A stretch of DNA of 37,890 nt from a virus. Of this stretch, positions 30,933-37,548 are shown piece by piece. The position numbers and the translations under genes are program-made. Within the stretch, counting starts at the first letter, position 1. Each line of letters opens with the position of its first letter. The notes beneath the pieces are model-generated. The model was not told the origin of the DNA. It made no database searches and saw only the letters and a list, made by a program, of their open reading frames with translations. Where the stretch lies: positions 1 through 37,890 of IMG/VR virus record IMGVR_UViG_3300049846_001255; one strand, given 5' to 3'.

Positions 30933-33075
30933 CAAGATACCAATAGGATCTAGCACCGACCCTAAAACCTGGAGACAGTACAATCAGGTTACTGGCAATA
31001 AAGGGTTGGTGCTTACTACGAAACACGAGTATCACACCACGTTACTAGTGTTGGATTTCGATGGTGTTGTGGGAACTCCTCAAGAGGAAGCAGTGTTTGC
31101 GTTAAAAGATTATGCCTGGATAGAGAAGAGCGTTTCGGGTAAAGGGTATCATGCCTTTTTCGAAGTTCCAACAATAGAGTTATCGGGTAAGGACTTTAGA
31201 AATCGTTACGAGACTGAAGACTTAGGGAAGTTTGAACTATATTACACCGGAAGGTTCATCGCATTTACAGGCGATCATCAATGGCAAAGTTCTATGCTTT
31301 GCTTAGACTTAGAGGCGGTAGAAAATGTAGTTGGTTTTAAGTTGGTTGAGAAGTCGTCGGTTCAACACAATGAAAAGATAGTCCCGTTATTTAATGGTAC
31401 TAAGGATTACGATGGCATCGATATTAGTTATCAACCGTCAAGTGATTTATCGTTGGACGTTTTTAAGTGGGTTGCAAAGGTTATCGGGCATGTGCGAGAT
31501 GAGGCGCACCTGTTCGAACTGTTCCACAAGACTGACCTGGTAGAGCGTGAAGGAAGGAAGTATGCCGATGATGGGGGAAGGAAGCTCAGAAGAACCTTAA
31601 GCGGCATACTTCAAAAGATTGATGTGGCCGAGGCTAGAATCAAGGCAGGAACGGCGACTCCATTTAAAGAAATAGAGGGCGAGACAGTGGAGGAAATGGT
31701 TTCGAGTCAGATAGAAGAGGAGAAGCAGTTTCGGTTCCGATATGCCCAACTCTTGGAAGAAACTTATGCTTGCGCTGGTCAGGTTAAACGGTCTCTATTT
31801 GATGGTGTTGCCTACTTTCCTCATAAGGGAAAACTCGAAAGCATCGAATCTGAGGACGTTATCAAGACCTTGAGAGATGAGATCAGGGTTCGAAATAAGT
31901 CCATGGGAAAGGAGAATAAATACCGACCAACGGAAGTCGCCGATGCCATGACAGCCTACCGCTGCTCATTGAAAGAGGAATTGCTGTTAGAGGTTGAAGA
32001 ATGGGACGGGGTGGATAGGTTAAAGCATTTAAGCACGCTGATTAACTTGGCTGACGAACGAGTAACCCATGAATGTTTTGAATATTTCTTAAAAGATTGG
32101 ATGGTTCGTTGCGTTCATAAGGTTATGACAGGTCGCGGAACGAACCGCATGATTGTTCTTCAAGGTGGTCAAGGAGTTGGAAAGGATTCTTTCCTCTCCA
32201 TGTTGTACGGTGGTTGGACGGAGGACAACTGGAGAGAGATTCGTACTCCGGGAAAGTTCGAGGGCGAAGATGTTTTGATGGAGCAAATATACAACGTGGC
32301 GGTAGCTTCTTTAAGAGAGTTGGATGCGTTCGACCCTGTAGTTTTGAAGAGGCTGATCGATAATAATAGGTTTTCATTTCGGCAAAAGTATGCAAAGAAT
32401 ACGGTGAACCATGTGAACCGAGTCAGCTTTGTAGCCTCTTGCAATCCTAAGAATCCTTTCAGGGACGACACCGGAAACCGTCGGTTCTTGTTCTTCAGGA
32501 TTCAAGGGAGAGCTGACACCGCACATTCAGCGCAAAACTTCCCGCATCTTCCGGTTGCTATCAAGCGAGACTTTGATGACCAGGACCAGCACTATAAAAG
32601 TCAGGTACTAGCCCAAGGTTTTCACTTGTGGAAGGAAAACGGGAAGAAACCGCTACCGGAAAACACGGAATATGAAGCAGTTATGCAAAACCTGTTAGAC
32701 GAGGCGACCCCAGAAGATAGTTCGTTCGATATGGTGGACCAATTCGACCTGTTCTTTAAAGAACTTTTGAGAGAGCGAGAGCAGTACTGTAATTTTACAA
32801 GGTTGATTCCGCGCAACGAAATGCTGGAAAGTCAGAAGTTCGAGGCATTTTGTAAGTCAGTTGAGATGAAGCGAAAGGACGTTGAGAAGGAGTTAGCGAA
32901 TTCAGGAAGGAGGTCGAAGGAAACAAACCCCAGACTATGTGCGGGCAAAACCTTCTTTCATTTACCTGAAGAATTCACTATCGAAAATAGAGGGAATTAT
33001 AAACAATGGGAGGAAGGGAGAGGATCTGGATTTAAGAATGAAGAAACTGACGTGCGTGTCATTTTAAATAGATAG
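30829..33075 (+). CDS. Primase-helicase: AEP primase plus VirE/SF3-type ATPase
   Basis: 748 residues from ATG 30829 with GGGGGA upstream; GTG 30823 is an alternative. The N-terminus has PKTNKYNKIPIG, then LLVLDFDG (about 73-80), SGKGYHAFF (about 103-111) and ELYYTGRFIAFTG, the archaeo-eukaryotic primase/Prim-Pol catalytic pattern. The C-terminal half has Walker A GGQGVGKDS (about 446-454), Walker B region VASLRELDAF, and ASCNPKNPFRDDTGNRRFLF, the hallmark of VirE/virulence-associated E helicases. It would prime and unwind at the origin. No DNA polymerase is encoded, so it probably recruits the host replisome. Confidence 0.85.
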   Translation: MRQQEIETVRIPDRIMMSPWLEYRLTLDPKTNKYNKIPIGSSTDPKTWRQYNQVTGNKGLVLTTKHEYHTTLLVLDFDGVVGTPQEEAVFALKDYAWIEKSVSGKGYHAFFEVPTIELSGKDFRNRYETEDLGKFELYYTGRFIAFTGDHQWQSSMLCLDLEAVENVVGFKLVEKSSVQHNEKIVPLFNGTKDYDGIDISYQPSSDLSLDVFKWVAKVIGHVRDEAHLFELFHKTDLVEREGRKYADDGGRKLRRTLSGILQKIDVAEARIKAGTATPFKEIEGETVEEMVSSQIEEEKQFRFRYAQLLEETYACAGQVKRSLFDGVAYFPHKGKLESIESEDVIKTLRDEIRVRNKSMGKENKYRPTEVADAMTAYRCSLKEELLLEVEEWDGVDRLKHLSTLINLADERVTHECFEYFLKDWMVRCVHKVMTGRGTNRMIVLQGGQGVGKDSFLSMLYGGWTEDNWREIRTPGKFEGEDVLMEQIYNVAVASLRELDAFDPVVLKRLIDNNRFSFRQKYAKNTVNHVNRVSFVASCNPKNPFRDDTGNRRFLFFRIQGRADTAHSAQNFPHLPVAIKRDFDDQDQHYKSQVLAQGFHLWKENGKKPLPENTEYEAVMQNLLDEATPEDSSFDMVDQFDLFFKELLREREQYCNFTRLIPRNEMLESQKFEAFCKSVEMKRKDVEKELANSGRRSKETNPRLCAGKTFFHLPEEFTIENRGNYKQWEEGRGSGFKNEETDVRVILNR

Positions 33076-33094
33076 AAAATCCTTGGAGGGAGAA

Positions 33095-33244
33095 ATGAAG
33101 AGAATAGTTTATAGAGGAAAAGACCTGGAGGTTCTTGTGTGGTCCGATTTTCTGGGCGTGCTGGAGGTTACTTATAAAGGTGGACGGCTGACTTTAACAG
33201 GGGGAGAGCGCGATAGAATGTTGAGGCAGCTAAAGAATGACTAG
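33095..33244 (+). CDS. Small beta-rich hypothetical protein
   Basis: 49 residues; ATG 33095 with a strong GGAGGGAG upstream. VLVWSDFLGVLEVTYKGGRL shows alternating strands, followed by a short helix (GERDRMLRQLKND). It overlaps the next gene by 8 bases. The good ribosome site and tight packing make it convincing despite its size. Function unknown. Confidence 0.65.
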   Translation: MKRIVYRGKDLEVLVWSDFLGVLEVTYKGGRLTLTGGERDRMLRQLKND

Positions 33245-33428
33245 AAAAAAAACCAAGAAAGAAAAAGAGTCGAGCGACTCTCCGTTTGAAACCAATCCGA
33301 CATACACAACGTATCACCGTTTTGTTGACCAATTAAAACACCTTGCGCCTGATGAGAGGCCAAAGTTTTACTATAACAAAAAGGGATGGTTGATTTGCCA
33401 ACTAATTACTTTTGGTGGTGAGGATTAA
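33237..33428 (+). CDS. Small hypothetical protein with Lys-rich N-terminus
   Basis: 63 residues; ATG overlaps the upstream gene, stop overlaps the next (TAATG). It starts MTRKKTKKEKESSDSPFETN, likely disordered and nucleic acid-friendly, then TYHRFVDQLKHLAPDERPKF and a hydrophobic end. No family recognised. Confidence 0.55.
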   Translation: MTRKKTKKEKESSDSPFETNPTYTTYHRFVDQLKHLAPDERPKFYYNKKGWLICQLITFGGED

Positions 33429-33733
33429 TGAGAGGACGGAGAGCTCCGGGATTAGAGTTAAACGATTTAACCTTCTTCGAATGTTCATCCTGGTTAACGC
33501 CTGAACAAGACTTGTTTGTAAACATTCTTATTCGGGCGATTCTGGATGCAACAAGTGACCCTAGTAAAACCCAAGACAAATTTGATCGTAGCAGGTTAAA
33601 GCGATTCAAAGAACAGGCTATTGCCTGGATGTTTTGGGATGATGAGGGAATCGTTGCCTTCGAGGATTTGTGCGAGAATTTAAGACTAGATAAGAAATTA
33701 ATAAGAAAGAAAATAAAAGGATTATTAGGATGA
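33428..33733 (+). CDS. Conserved phage protein with helix-turn-helix-like C-terminus
   Basis: 101 residues; ATG coupled to the upstream stop, with GAGG before it. FKEQAIAWMFWDDEGIVAFE followed by LCENLRLDKKLIRKKIKGLL resembles a family seen in many prophages (A..WifsDD....FSFe.vCe.LgLdp..iRr.i...l). The latter part looks like an HTH. A regulatory or late-activation role is possible, but the family's function is not known to me. Confidence 0.6.
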   Translation: MRGRRAPGLELNDLTFFECSSWLTPEQDLFVNILIRAILDATSDPSKTQDKFDRSRLKRFKEQAIAWMFWDDEGIVAFEDLCENLRLDKKLIRKKIKGLLG

Positions 33734-33951
33734 GCAAGGAAGAAAAATCAAAATTTGTGTTGGACATGCTAGCGGAATCAGTGAGGTTCACGTTTGAGAG
33801 CTTGAGAGATATCAATGGGCATGGAGATGTTGTCGCCTCTCTTGCCCTTATCGGGCTTTGCTCATCCGTGATAGCAACCGAAATCAGTGAACTATCTCGA
33901 ATAATTATGGTGGAAGGAATCACTCCATCAGATAACGACGGCATAAATTAG
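33730..33951 (+). CDS. Small hypothetical protein with central hydrophobic segment
   Basis: 73 residues; ATG overlaps the upstream stop, with AAGGATTATTAGG before it. The helix FVLDMLAESVRFTFESLRDI leads to DVVASLALIGLCSSVIATEI, hydrophobic enough for membrane association but with polar residues that also suit a buried helix. Function unknown. Confidence 0.55.
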   Translation: MSKEEKSKFVLDMLAESVRFTFESLRDINGHGDVVASLALIGLCSSVIATEISELSRIIMVEGITPSDNDGIN

Positions 33952-33966
33952 AGAAGGGGGAAGAAC

Positions 33967-34416
33967 ATGGATGAGGAACATCGCTATATGATCGTGTTTA
34001 TCAGATTTTTTCTCATCCTGTTCTTCTTAATAGCCTGGGTGATGTTCACTCAAGTAGCCTTCGGTCAGTCCTTTGAGTGTGTCGTCACGAGGGTAATTGA
34101 CGGCGACACGCTAGAGGTCTTCTGTCCGAGTCGCGATCCGCGAAACCCGGAACGAGTCAGGCTGATAGGGCTGCAAACCCCGGAGAAAGGGGAGCGACGA
34201 TATTACACTGCTGCTTGGGATTTGGAAGTCTTATCGGCTGGAGAAGTCAATGTAGAGCGGTTCGGGAAAGATCGGTACGGGCGAACACTTGGACTTGTTG
34301 AGAGCCGGAAAGGCTGCGTCAATGTGCTGATGAGGAAGCGGTATCCGGACACGAAGTATGATCGGCTACTGACGAAGAAACAACGGGATGCTTTGAAGGA
34401 GAGAGAATGGAAGTAG
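33967..34416 (+). CDS. Signal-anchored SNase/thermonuclease-like nuclease
   Basis: 149 residues; ATG 33967 with AGAAGGGGG upstream. A hydrophobic segment (about 8-30, MIVFIRFFLILFFLIAWVMF) ending near FGQS is a signal peptide or anchor. The mature part has VIDGDTLEVF, VRLIGLQTPEKG and KDRYGRTLGLV, the three motifs of the staphylococcal nuclease fold. The usual Asp of IDTPE is Gln here, while Arg, Glu and the YGR Arg remain. Export of a nuclease by a phage suggests cleaving incoming or free DNA in the periplasm, or breaking host DNA after lysis; the role is inferred. Confidence 0.75.
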   Translation: MDEEHRYMIVFIRFFLILFFLIAWVMFTQVAFGQSFECVVTRVIDGDTLEVFCPSRDPRNPERVRLIGLQTPEKGERRYYTAAWDLEVLSAGEVNVERFGKDRYGRTLGLVESRKGCVNVLMRKRYPDTKYDRLLTKKQRDALKEREWK

Positions 34417-34655
34417 GGAAACGGAAATTTTATATTAAATTAGAAATTATAAAAGCAGAAAAGAGCAATTTTGGTGATTATTACTGGCTTGGAGATGATT
34501 ATGACGATGATTTTATTGTTGCGTCTGAAGTATTTGAGAAATGCACGATAGAGATACCTTCACCAGAGGGCGGGATCGACGACTATACCGACGAGGAGCT
34601 TAGCAAAGCTGTCAAATTACTAAAGGGGCTACAAACGGAGGGGTCAAATGATTGA
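34407..34655 (+). CDS. Acidic hypothetical protein
   Basis: 82 residues; ATG 34407 overlaps the nuclease gene. Very acidic, with DYYWLGDDYDDDFIVASEVF and IPSPEGGIDDYTDEELSKAV, net charge strongly negative. Small acidic phage proteins sometimes mimic DNA or bind basic host proteins; nothing more specific can be said. Confidence 0.55.
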   Translation: MEVGKRKFYIKLEIIKAEKSNFGDYYWLGDDYDDDFIVASEVFEKCTIEIPSPEGGIDDYTDEELSKAVKLLKGLQTEGSND

Positions 34656-34776
34656 AGGATTTTGGATCGGAGTGGGCTTTCTGTTCGCAAAGCTTGCATT
34701 TGGGCTTGTAGCTATAGCGATATTTGCCGCAATCGCCTTGGCTTTACATTTAATCTTTGAGAGAGGCGACAAATGA
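34648..34776 (+). CDS. 42-residue single-pass membrane protein
   Basis: ATG 34648 with GGAGGGG upstream, overlapping both flanking genes by 4-8 bases. After MIEGFWIGVGFLFAKLAFGL comes VAIAIFAAIALALHLIF, one long transmembrane helix, ending FERGDK. The charge pattern suggests an N-out or short loop topology. It could be a pinholin-like lysis protein or an exclusion factor. The ribosome site and dense packing make it a real gene. Confidence 0.65.
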   Translation: MIEGFWIGVGFLFAKLAFGLVAIAIFAAIALALHLIFERGDK

Positions 34777-35045
34777 AGAATAGGATAACGACGCCCGATG
34801 GGATCCGTATTATAGTAGATCAGATAGTTGAGTACTGGGCTTCCGATCAAGAATCCCAATGGACTGGCTCGGGGTATAGAATAAAATTTGCCAACCTACT
34901 TTTTATTAAAAGCACCGCCGTTCATGGGTCTGGATGGGAAGAGGATTTTAGTATTTCCTCTACGCGTAGGTGTGAGTTCGACACCACCGCCGAGCGAGAC
35001 GCCTTTCTTGCAAGGCTGGACAACTATTTTCAGGAGATAGCGTAG
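34773..35045 (+). CDS. Hypothetical protein
   Basis: 90 residues; ATG overlaps the upstream stop, GAGAGG upstream. A beta-rich start (ITTPDGIRIIVDQIVEYWAS) is followed by RRCEFDTTAERDAFLARLDN, a helix near the end. No membrane segment or catalytic motif. Function unknown. Confidence 0.55.
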   Translation: MKNRITTPDGIRIIVDQIVEYWASDQESQWTGSGYRIKFANLLFIKSTAVHGSGWEEDFSISSTRRCEFDTTAERDAFLARLDNYFQEIA

Positions 35046-35046
35046 G

Positions 35047-35406
35047 ATGGAAATCCAAAAAGTATTCGAAGTAAAACGCGCAAGTAAACTAACAGAAGAA
35101 GACTGCAAGAACGAGGAGCTAAGAGCAATCTTTGAAGAATACGAGGAGATGGAGTCACGGTATTCGCGTAATAACGACATTGCAATAGCTCTTTACAAAA
35201 GGAAGGTAGTCGCACGGCTCGAAGAGTATATGGAACCGGAGGATGTCTGTTTTAGCCGCGATTTAGCACCTTTTCTGGAGGCCATAGAGATAGCGTTTAG
35301 TATCGGAGTTGCTCACGGGCAATGGTACGCTGGATACGGTTGTGATCCGATGCGTAACCCTGATTTATTAAAGGAGCTAGAAAATGAAACGACTACTACT
35401 GACTAA
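35047..35406 (+). CDS. Hypothetical helical protein
   Basis: 119 residues; ATG 35047 with AGGAG upstream, one base after the previous stop. Strongly charged helices (KLTEEDCKNEELRAIFEEYE) are followed by FLEAIEIAFSIGVAHGQWYA and a Thr-rich end. No family recognised. It belongs to the dense row of small early genes typical of host-takeover or anti-defence functions. Confidence 0.55.
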   Translation: MEIQKVFEVKRASKLTEEDCKNEELRAIFEEYEEMESRYSRNNDIAIALYKRKVVARLEEYMEPEDVCFSRDLAPFLEAIEIAFSIGVAHGQWYAGYGCDPMRNPDLLKELENETTTTD

Positions 35407-35423
35407 ACAGGAGATTGCGTAGG

Positions 35424-35699
35424 ATGAAGGATAAGAACGGAAAAGTCATACTCCCAGGTATGGTGCTAAAAATTAACCGTTACGATTTCGAGGAGTATTG
35501 TATTGCTATAGCAACTGAGGACGACGGGATCGAGCTTCGGGATTGGCATAACAACATCCCGTGTTATGGCCCTGAAGAGTACGAAGTCCATGGTTGGTTT
35601 TGGGATTCCCCCGAGATTGTAGACGATAACTCTCTTCAATATTATTACGGGCTTAACAGAGACACTGCGAATTTTATTAAGGAGGCGATAGGGAAATGA
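35424..35699 (+). CDS. Small SH3/YopX-like barrel protein (putative)
   Basis: 91 residues from ATG 35424; an in-frame TTG at 35415 is less likely. MKDKNGKVILPGMVLKINRY followed by YCIAIATEDDGIELRDW resembles the (D.nGk.iy.GD.v) opening of YopX/SH3-like small phage proteins. The C-terminus is helical. Family function unknown. It overlaps the lipoprotein gene by 4 bases. Confidence 0.55.
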   Translation: MKDKNGKVILPGMVLKINRYDFEEYCIAIATEDDGIELRDWHNNIPCYGPEEYEVHGWFWDSPEIVDDNSLQYYYGLNRDTANFIKEAIGK

Positions 35700-36145
35700 A
35701 AAGACTACTACTGACTAGCATACTACTAATAGGCTGCCCCTTGCCGGACGGCCCACAAAAGCCACTAACTCCAGTGCCTACTGCTACGCCTACGATTGGA
35801 ACACCGCCTGTTGTCGTTGACAGGTGCGCCCCTCATGCTCCCCTGAAGTCCTGTAAGAGTGCGACCTTTGGCGACGGCAAAGGAGGCACGCTGTTCAAGC
35901 GAAGCGATACGAACCCGAAGAACTTCGCTTTTATCTTGTCAGGAAATATTCGAACGTTCGAGAGTGTCGAGGTATGCACGCCTAAGAAGTGCGAGAAGTT
36001 GCCGTTTGTCGGGTGTGCGAATCCTTCTGGGGATATGTTGCGTGGCCACTATAAAGGCCCGCTGAGCCTTAACCAAAAGGCAAATTGGCGCGTGAAGTTT
36101 GGCGAGTGTGAACTAAAGATAGAGAACAAAGAGAGGAACGACTGA
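35696..36145 (+). CDS. Phage lipoprotein with Cys-rich domain
   Basis: 149 residues; ATG 35696 with AAGGAGG. MKRLLLTSILLIGC is a short lipoprotein signal ending in a lipobox (LLIG-C14), followed by a Pro/Thr-rich tether (PLTPVPTATPTIGTPPVV). The folded domain has about seven further cysteines (CAPHAPLKSC, VCTPKKCEKLPFVGC, GECEL). Exported to the envelope of a Gram-negative host. Phage lipoproteins act in superinfection exclusion, or as outer spanins when Pro-rich and paired with a coiled-coil partner; here it is in the early operon, favouring exclusion. Confidence 0.65.
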   Translation: MKRLLLTSILLIGCPLPDGPQKPLTPVPTATPTIGTPPVVVDRCAPHAPLKSCKSATFGDGKGGTLFKRSDTNPKNFAFILSGNIRTFESVEVCTPKKCEKLPFVGCANPSGDMLRGHYKGPLSLNQKANWRVKFGECELKIENKERND

Positions 36146-36330
36146 TGAAAGTTAAAGAGCTGATTGAGAAGCTAAGAGAGGTTGACGGAGATCTTGAGGT
36201 AGTCTTCTACCTCCGATATCTCGGTACTTACGAAAACAACGTGGTGATGATAAGTCGGGAAGAAAAAGACGCCGACATGTGGTTTGTCGAAGACAGTGAA
36301 ACACACTGCGCTATTGTCTACTTAGGTTAA
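36145..36330 (+). CDS. Small MKVKELIEKL-family protein, copy 1
   Basis: 61 residues; ATG coupled to the lipoprotein stop, GAGAGG upstream. MKVKELIEKLREVDGDLEVV is almost identical at the start to a protein 157 bases downstream and fits a widespread small phage family (M.v.eLi..L...d.d..V). Function unknown. Confidence 0.6.
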   Translation: MKVKELIEKLREVDGDLEVVFYLRYLGTYENNVVMISREEKDADMWFVEDSETHCAIVYLG

Positions 36331-36409
36331 CGCTCCCGACTTTCGAGCGTGGTCAACCTGCGCTCGTGGTCCCCTATCTTTAAGTGCAGAAAGGTCTCAG
36401 ACGGAAATT

Positions 36410-36490
36410 GTGGACGACTTACTAGTAAGGGCGGAACGGAGATTGGGAAGGATGCTGATTAAGTTAAGAACAATCAAAGGATTAAAATGA
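36410..36490 (+). pseudogene. Open frame without a good start between the paralogues
   Basis: A frame open from 36328 to the TGA at 36490 reads protein-like at its end (SAERSQTEIVDDLLVRAERR, then LGRMLIKLRTIKG) and overlaps the next ATG as ATGA. The only start-like codon placed well is GTG 36410, without a clear ribosome site. It may be a decayed gene or a short coupled ORF. Confidence 0.3.
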
Positions 36491-36699
36491 AAGTGAAAGA
36501 ATTAATTGAGAAATTGCAAGCGTTTGATGGGGATGATGTGGTCATTGAAGCGTTGGATAGCGACATGCTGGACTGGGACGATGAATTGCCCGGGATTCGA
36601 GTGTTTAAGCCTGAACAGTGCGTGATAGACACCCGATATCGAAGTAGCGAATACTGGCTACCTGCTGTCTCTGAACTTCAAAAGGGAAAGCCGGTTTAG
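36487..36699 (+). CDS. Small MKVKELIEKL-family protein, copy 2
   Basis: 70 residues; ATG 36487 with AAAGGA upstream. MKVKELIEKLQAFDGDDVVI mirrors the protein at 36145-36330, so the two are paralogues with diverged C-termini (here acidic and longer). It is the last early gene and its stop overlaps the stop of the convergent late operon. Function unknown. Confidence 0.6.
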   Translation: MKVKELIEKLQAFDGDDVVIEALDSDMLDWDDELPGIRVFKPEQCVIDTRYRSSEYWLPAVSELQKGKPV

Positions 36700-36917
36700 T
36701 CATCCTCACCATTCCACTGCCGGTCAAGTTCGCAGACTTGCCGGTAGACGCGATCTAATCCATCCCAAATTGTCGTATCGTCGCAGTGTTTTTGAATACT
36801 CCGCAAAGATTGCCGGAGTTCAGCGATCTCTGCTGCCCAATTAGCGGCTTTTCGCACAAGTCTAAAATGTACTTCCAGTTCTTCAGAGTCGGCAAATTGT
36901 AGTTTAACTTCGATCAT
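36696..36917 (-). CDS. Small helical protein at end of late operon
   Basis: 73 residues from ATG 36917 with GGAG upstream; a longer frame to 36947 is less likely. VKLQFADSEELEVHFRLVRK and AAEIAELRQSLRSIQKHCDD suggest a helical, possibly coiled protein. It overlaps the membrane-coiled-coil gene upstream. Its stop (36696-36698) overlaps the stop of the last early gene. Function unknown; position suggests lysis accessory. Confidence 0.55.
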   Translation of the reverse strand: MIEVKLQFADSEELEVHFRLVRKAANWAAEIAELRQSLRSIQKHCDDTTIWDGLDRVYRQVCELDRQWNGEDD

Positions 36918-37206
36918 TTTTCTCCAGCTCCGCCAACCGAGAGTCATGCGACGCTAACCGCCGGGAGTGGTCTTCTATCGTCAATCGGAGGTCTTTTCGG
37001 TCCGACGTGCTCGCTAGCATAAACGCCTCAATCCCGTCAATTCGCGCTACTTCTTTTTCGATTATCGAGACTTTGATAAGTATATCTTTGAGCAGCCCCG
37101 CGCACCGACCAATGACCTTCACGGCGTAGGATAGTATCAATCCGACTACGCTGACAACACCAGAGAGGATCGCGATCAGGAAGGGGAGGAGGGGCTGTAG
37201 GTCCAT
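36904..37206 (-). CDS. Membrane-anchored coiled-coil protein (holin or inner-spanin candidate)
   Basis: 100 residues from ATG 37206, which overlaps the upstream stop as TAATG. One N-terminal hydrophobic helix (LLPFLIAILSGVVSVVGLIL) is followed by a long coiled coil (LIKVSIIEKEVARIDGIEAF, DHSRRLASHDSRLAELEK). This architecture fits an inner spanin or a class of single-helix holins; no overlapping lipoprotein partner is present in the late operon. It lies three genes after the endolysin. Confidence 0.6.
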   Translation of the reverse strand: MDLQPLLPFLIAILSGVVSVVGLILSYAVKVIGRCAGLLKDILIKVSIIEKEVARIDGIEAFMLASTSDRKDLRLTIEDHSRRLASHDSRLAELEKNDRS

Positions 37207-37301
37207 TACCGCACCACCCAAATCTGAATCGGCAAGACTCCAGCTTTACCATAGTCCCAGAGTCCGAGATATACTAACTGCGGGGAATAGGAAGTTGTCA
37301 T
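37206..37301 (-). CDS. 31-residue hypothetical protein in lysis cluster
   Basis: ATG 37301 with AGGAG upstream, TAATG overlap with the next gene. Sequence MTTSYSPQLVYLGLWDYGKA then GVLPIQIWVVR. The ribosome site and coupled stop support translation. Short, aromatic and beta-like; function unknown. Confidence 0.5.
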   Translation of the reverse strand: MTTSYSPQLVYLGLWDYGKAGVLPIQIWVVR

Positions 37302-37358
37302 ATGTCAAGCTCCTGCTGCCATGGGTTTGTGCTTGGTAGCCTGTCAAGATCACACATA

Positions 37359-37535
37359 CTACCCTTCCTTCTCTTCTTCCTTATCATGCTCGCAATCGTC
37401 GATTCCGAATACTCCTTTCAGCGCATTGAGTACGTCTGTTAAATCGTCCTTCCTATCGCCGTCGAAAAAGGTTTCACCTATCTTCGAAATGGCTTCAATC
37501 AAACTTAGAACTGCAATAGTCTCCAACTTCCCCAT
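37359..37535 (-). CDS. Small acidic-tailed protein with near-perfect Shine-Dalgarno
   Basis: 58 residues from ATG 37535, 14 bases after the endolysin stop. The ribosome site AAGGAGGTGATC is complementary to the full anti-Shine-Dalgarno end of 16S rRNA. The N-terminal half is amphipathic (LETIAVLSLIEAISKIGETF), the C-terminus highly acidic (DDCEHDKEEEKEG). Could be a small lysis or antiholin-like protein; not recognised. Confidence 0.6.
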   Translation of the reverse strand: MGKLETIAVLSLIEAISKIGETFFDGDRKDDLTDVLNALKGVFGIDDCEHDKEEEKEG

Positions 37536-37548
37536 CACGATCACCTCC

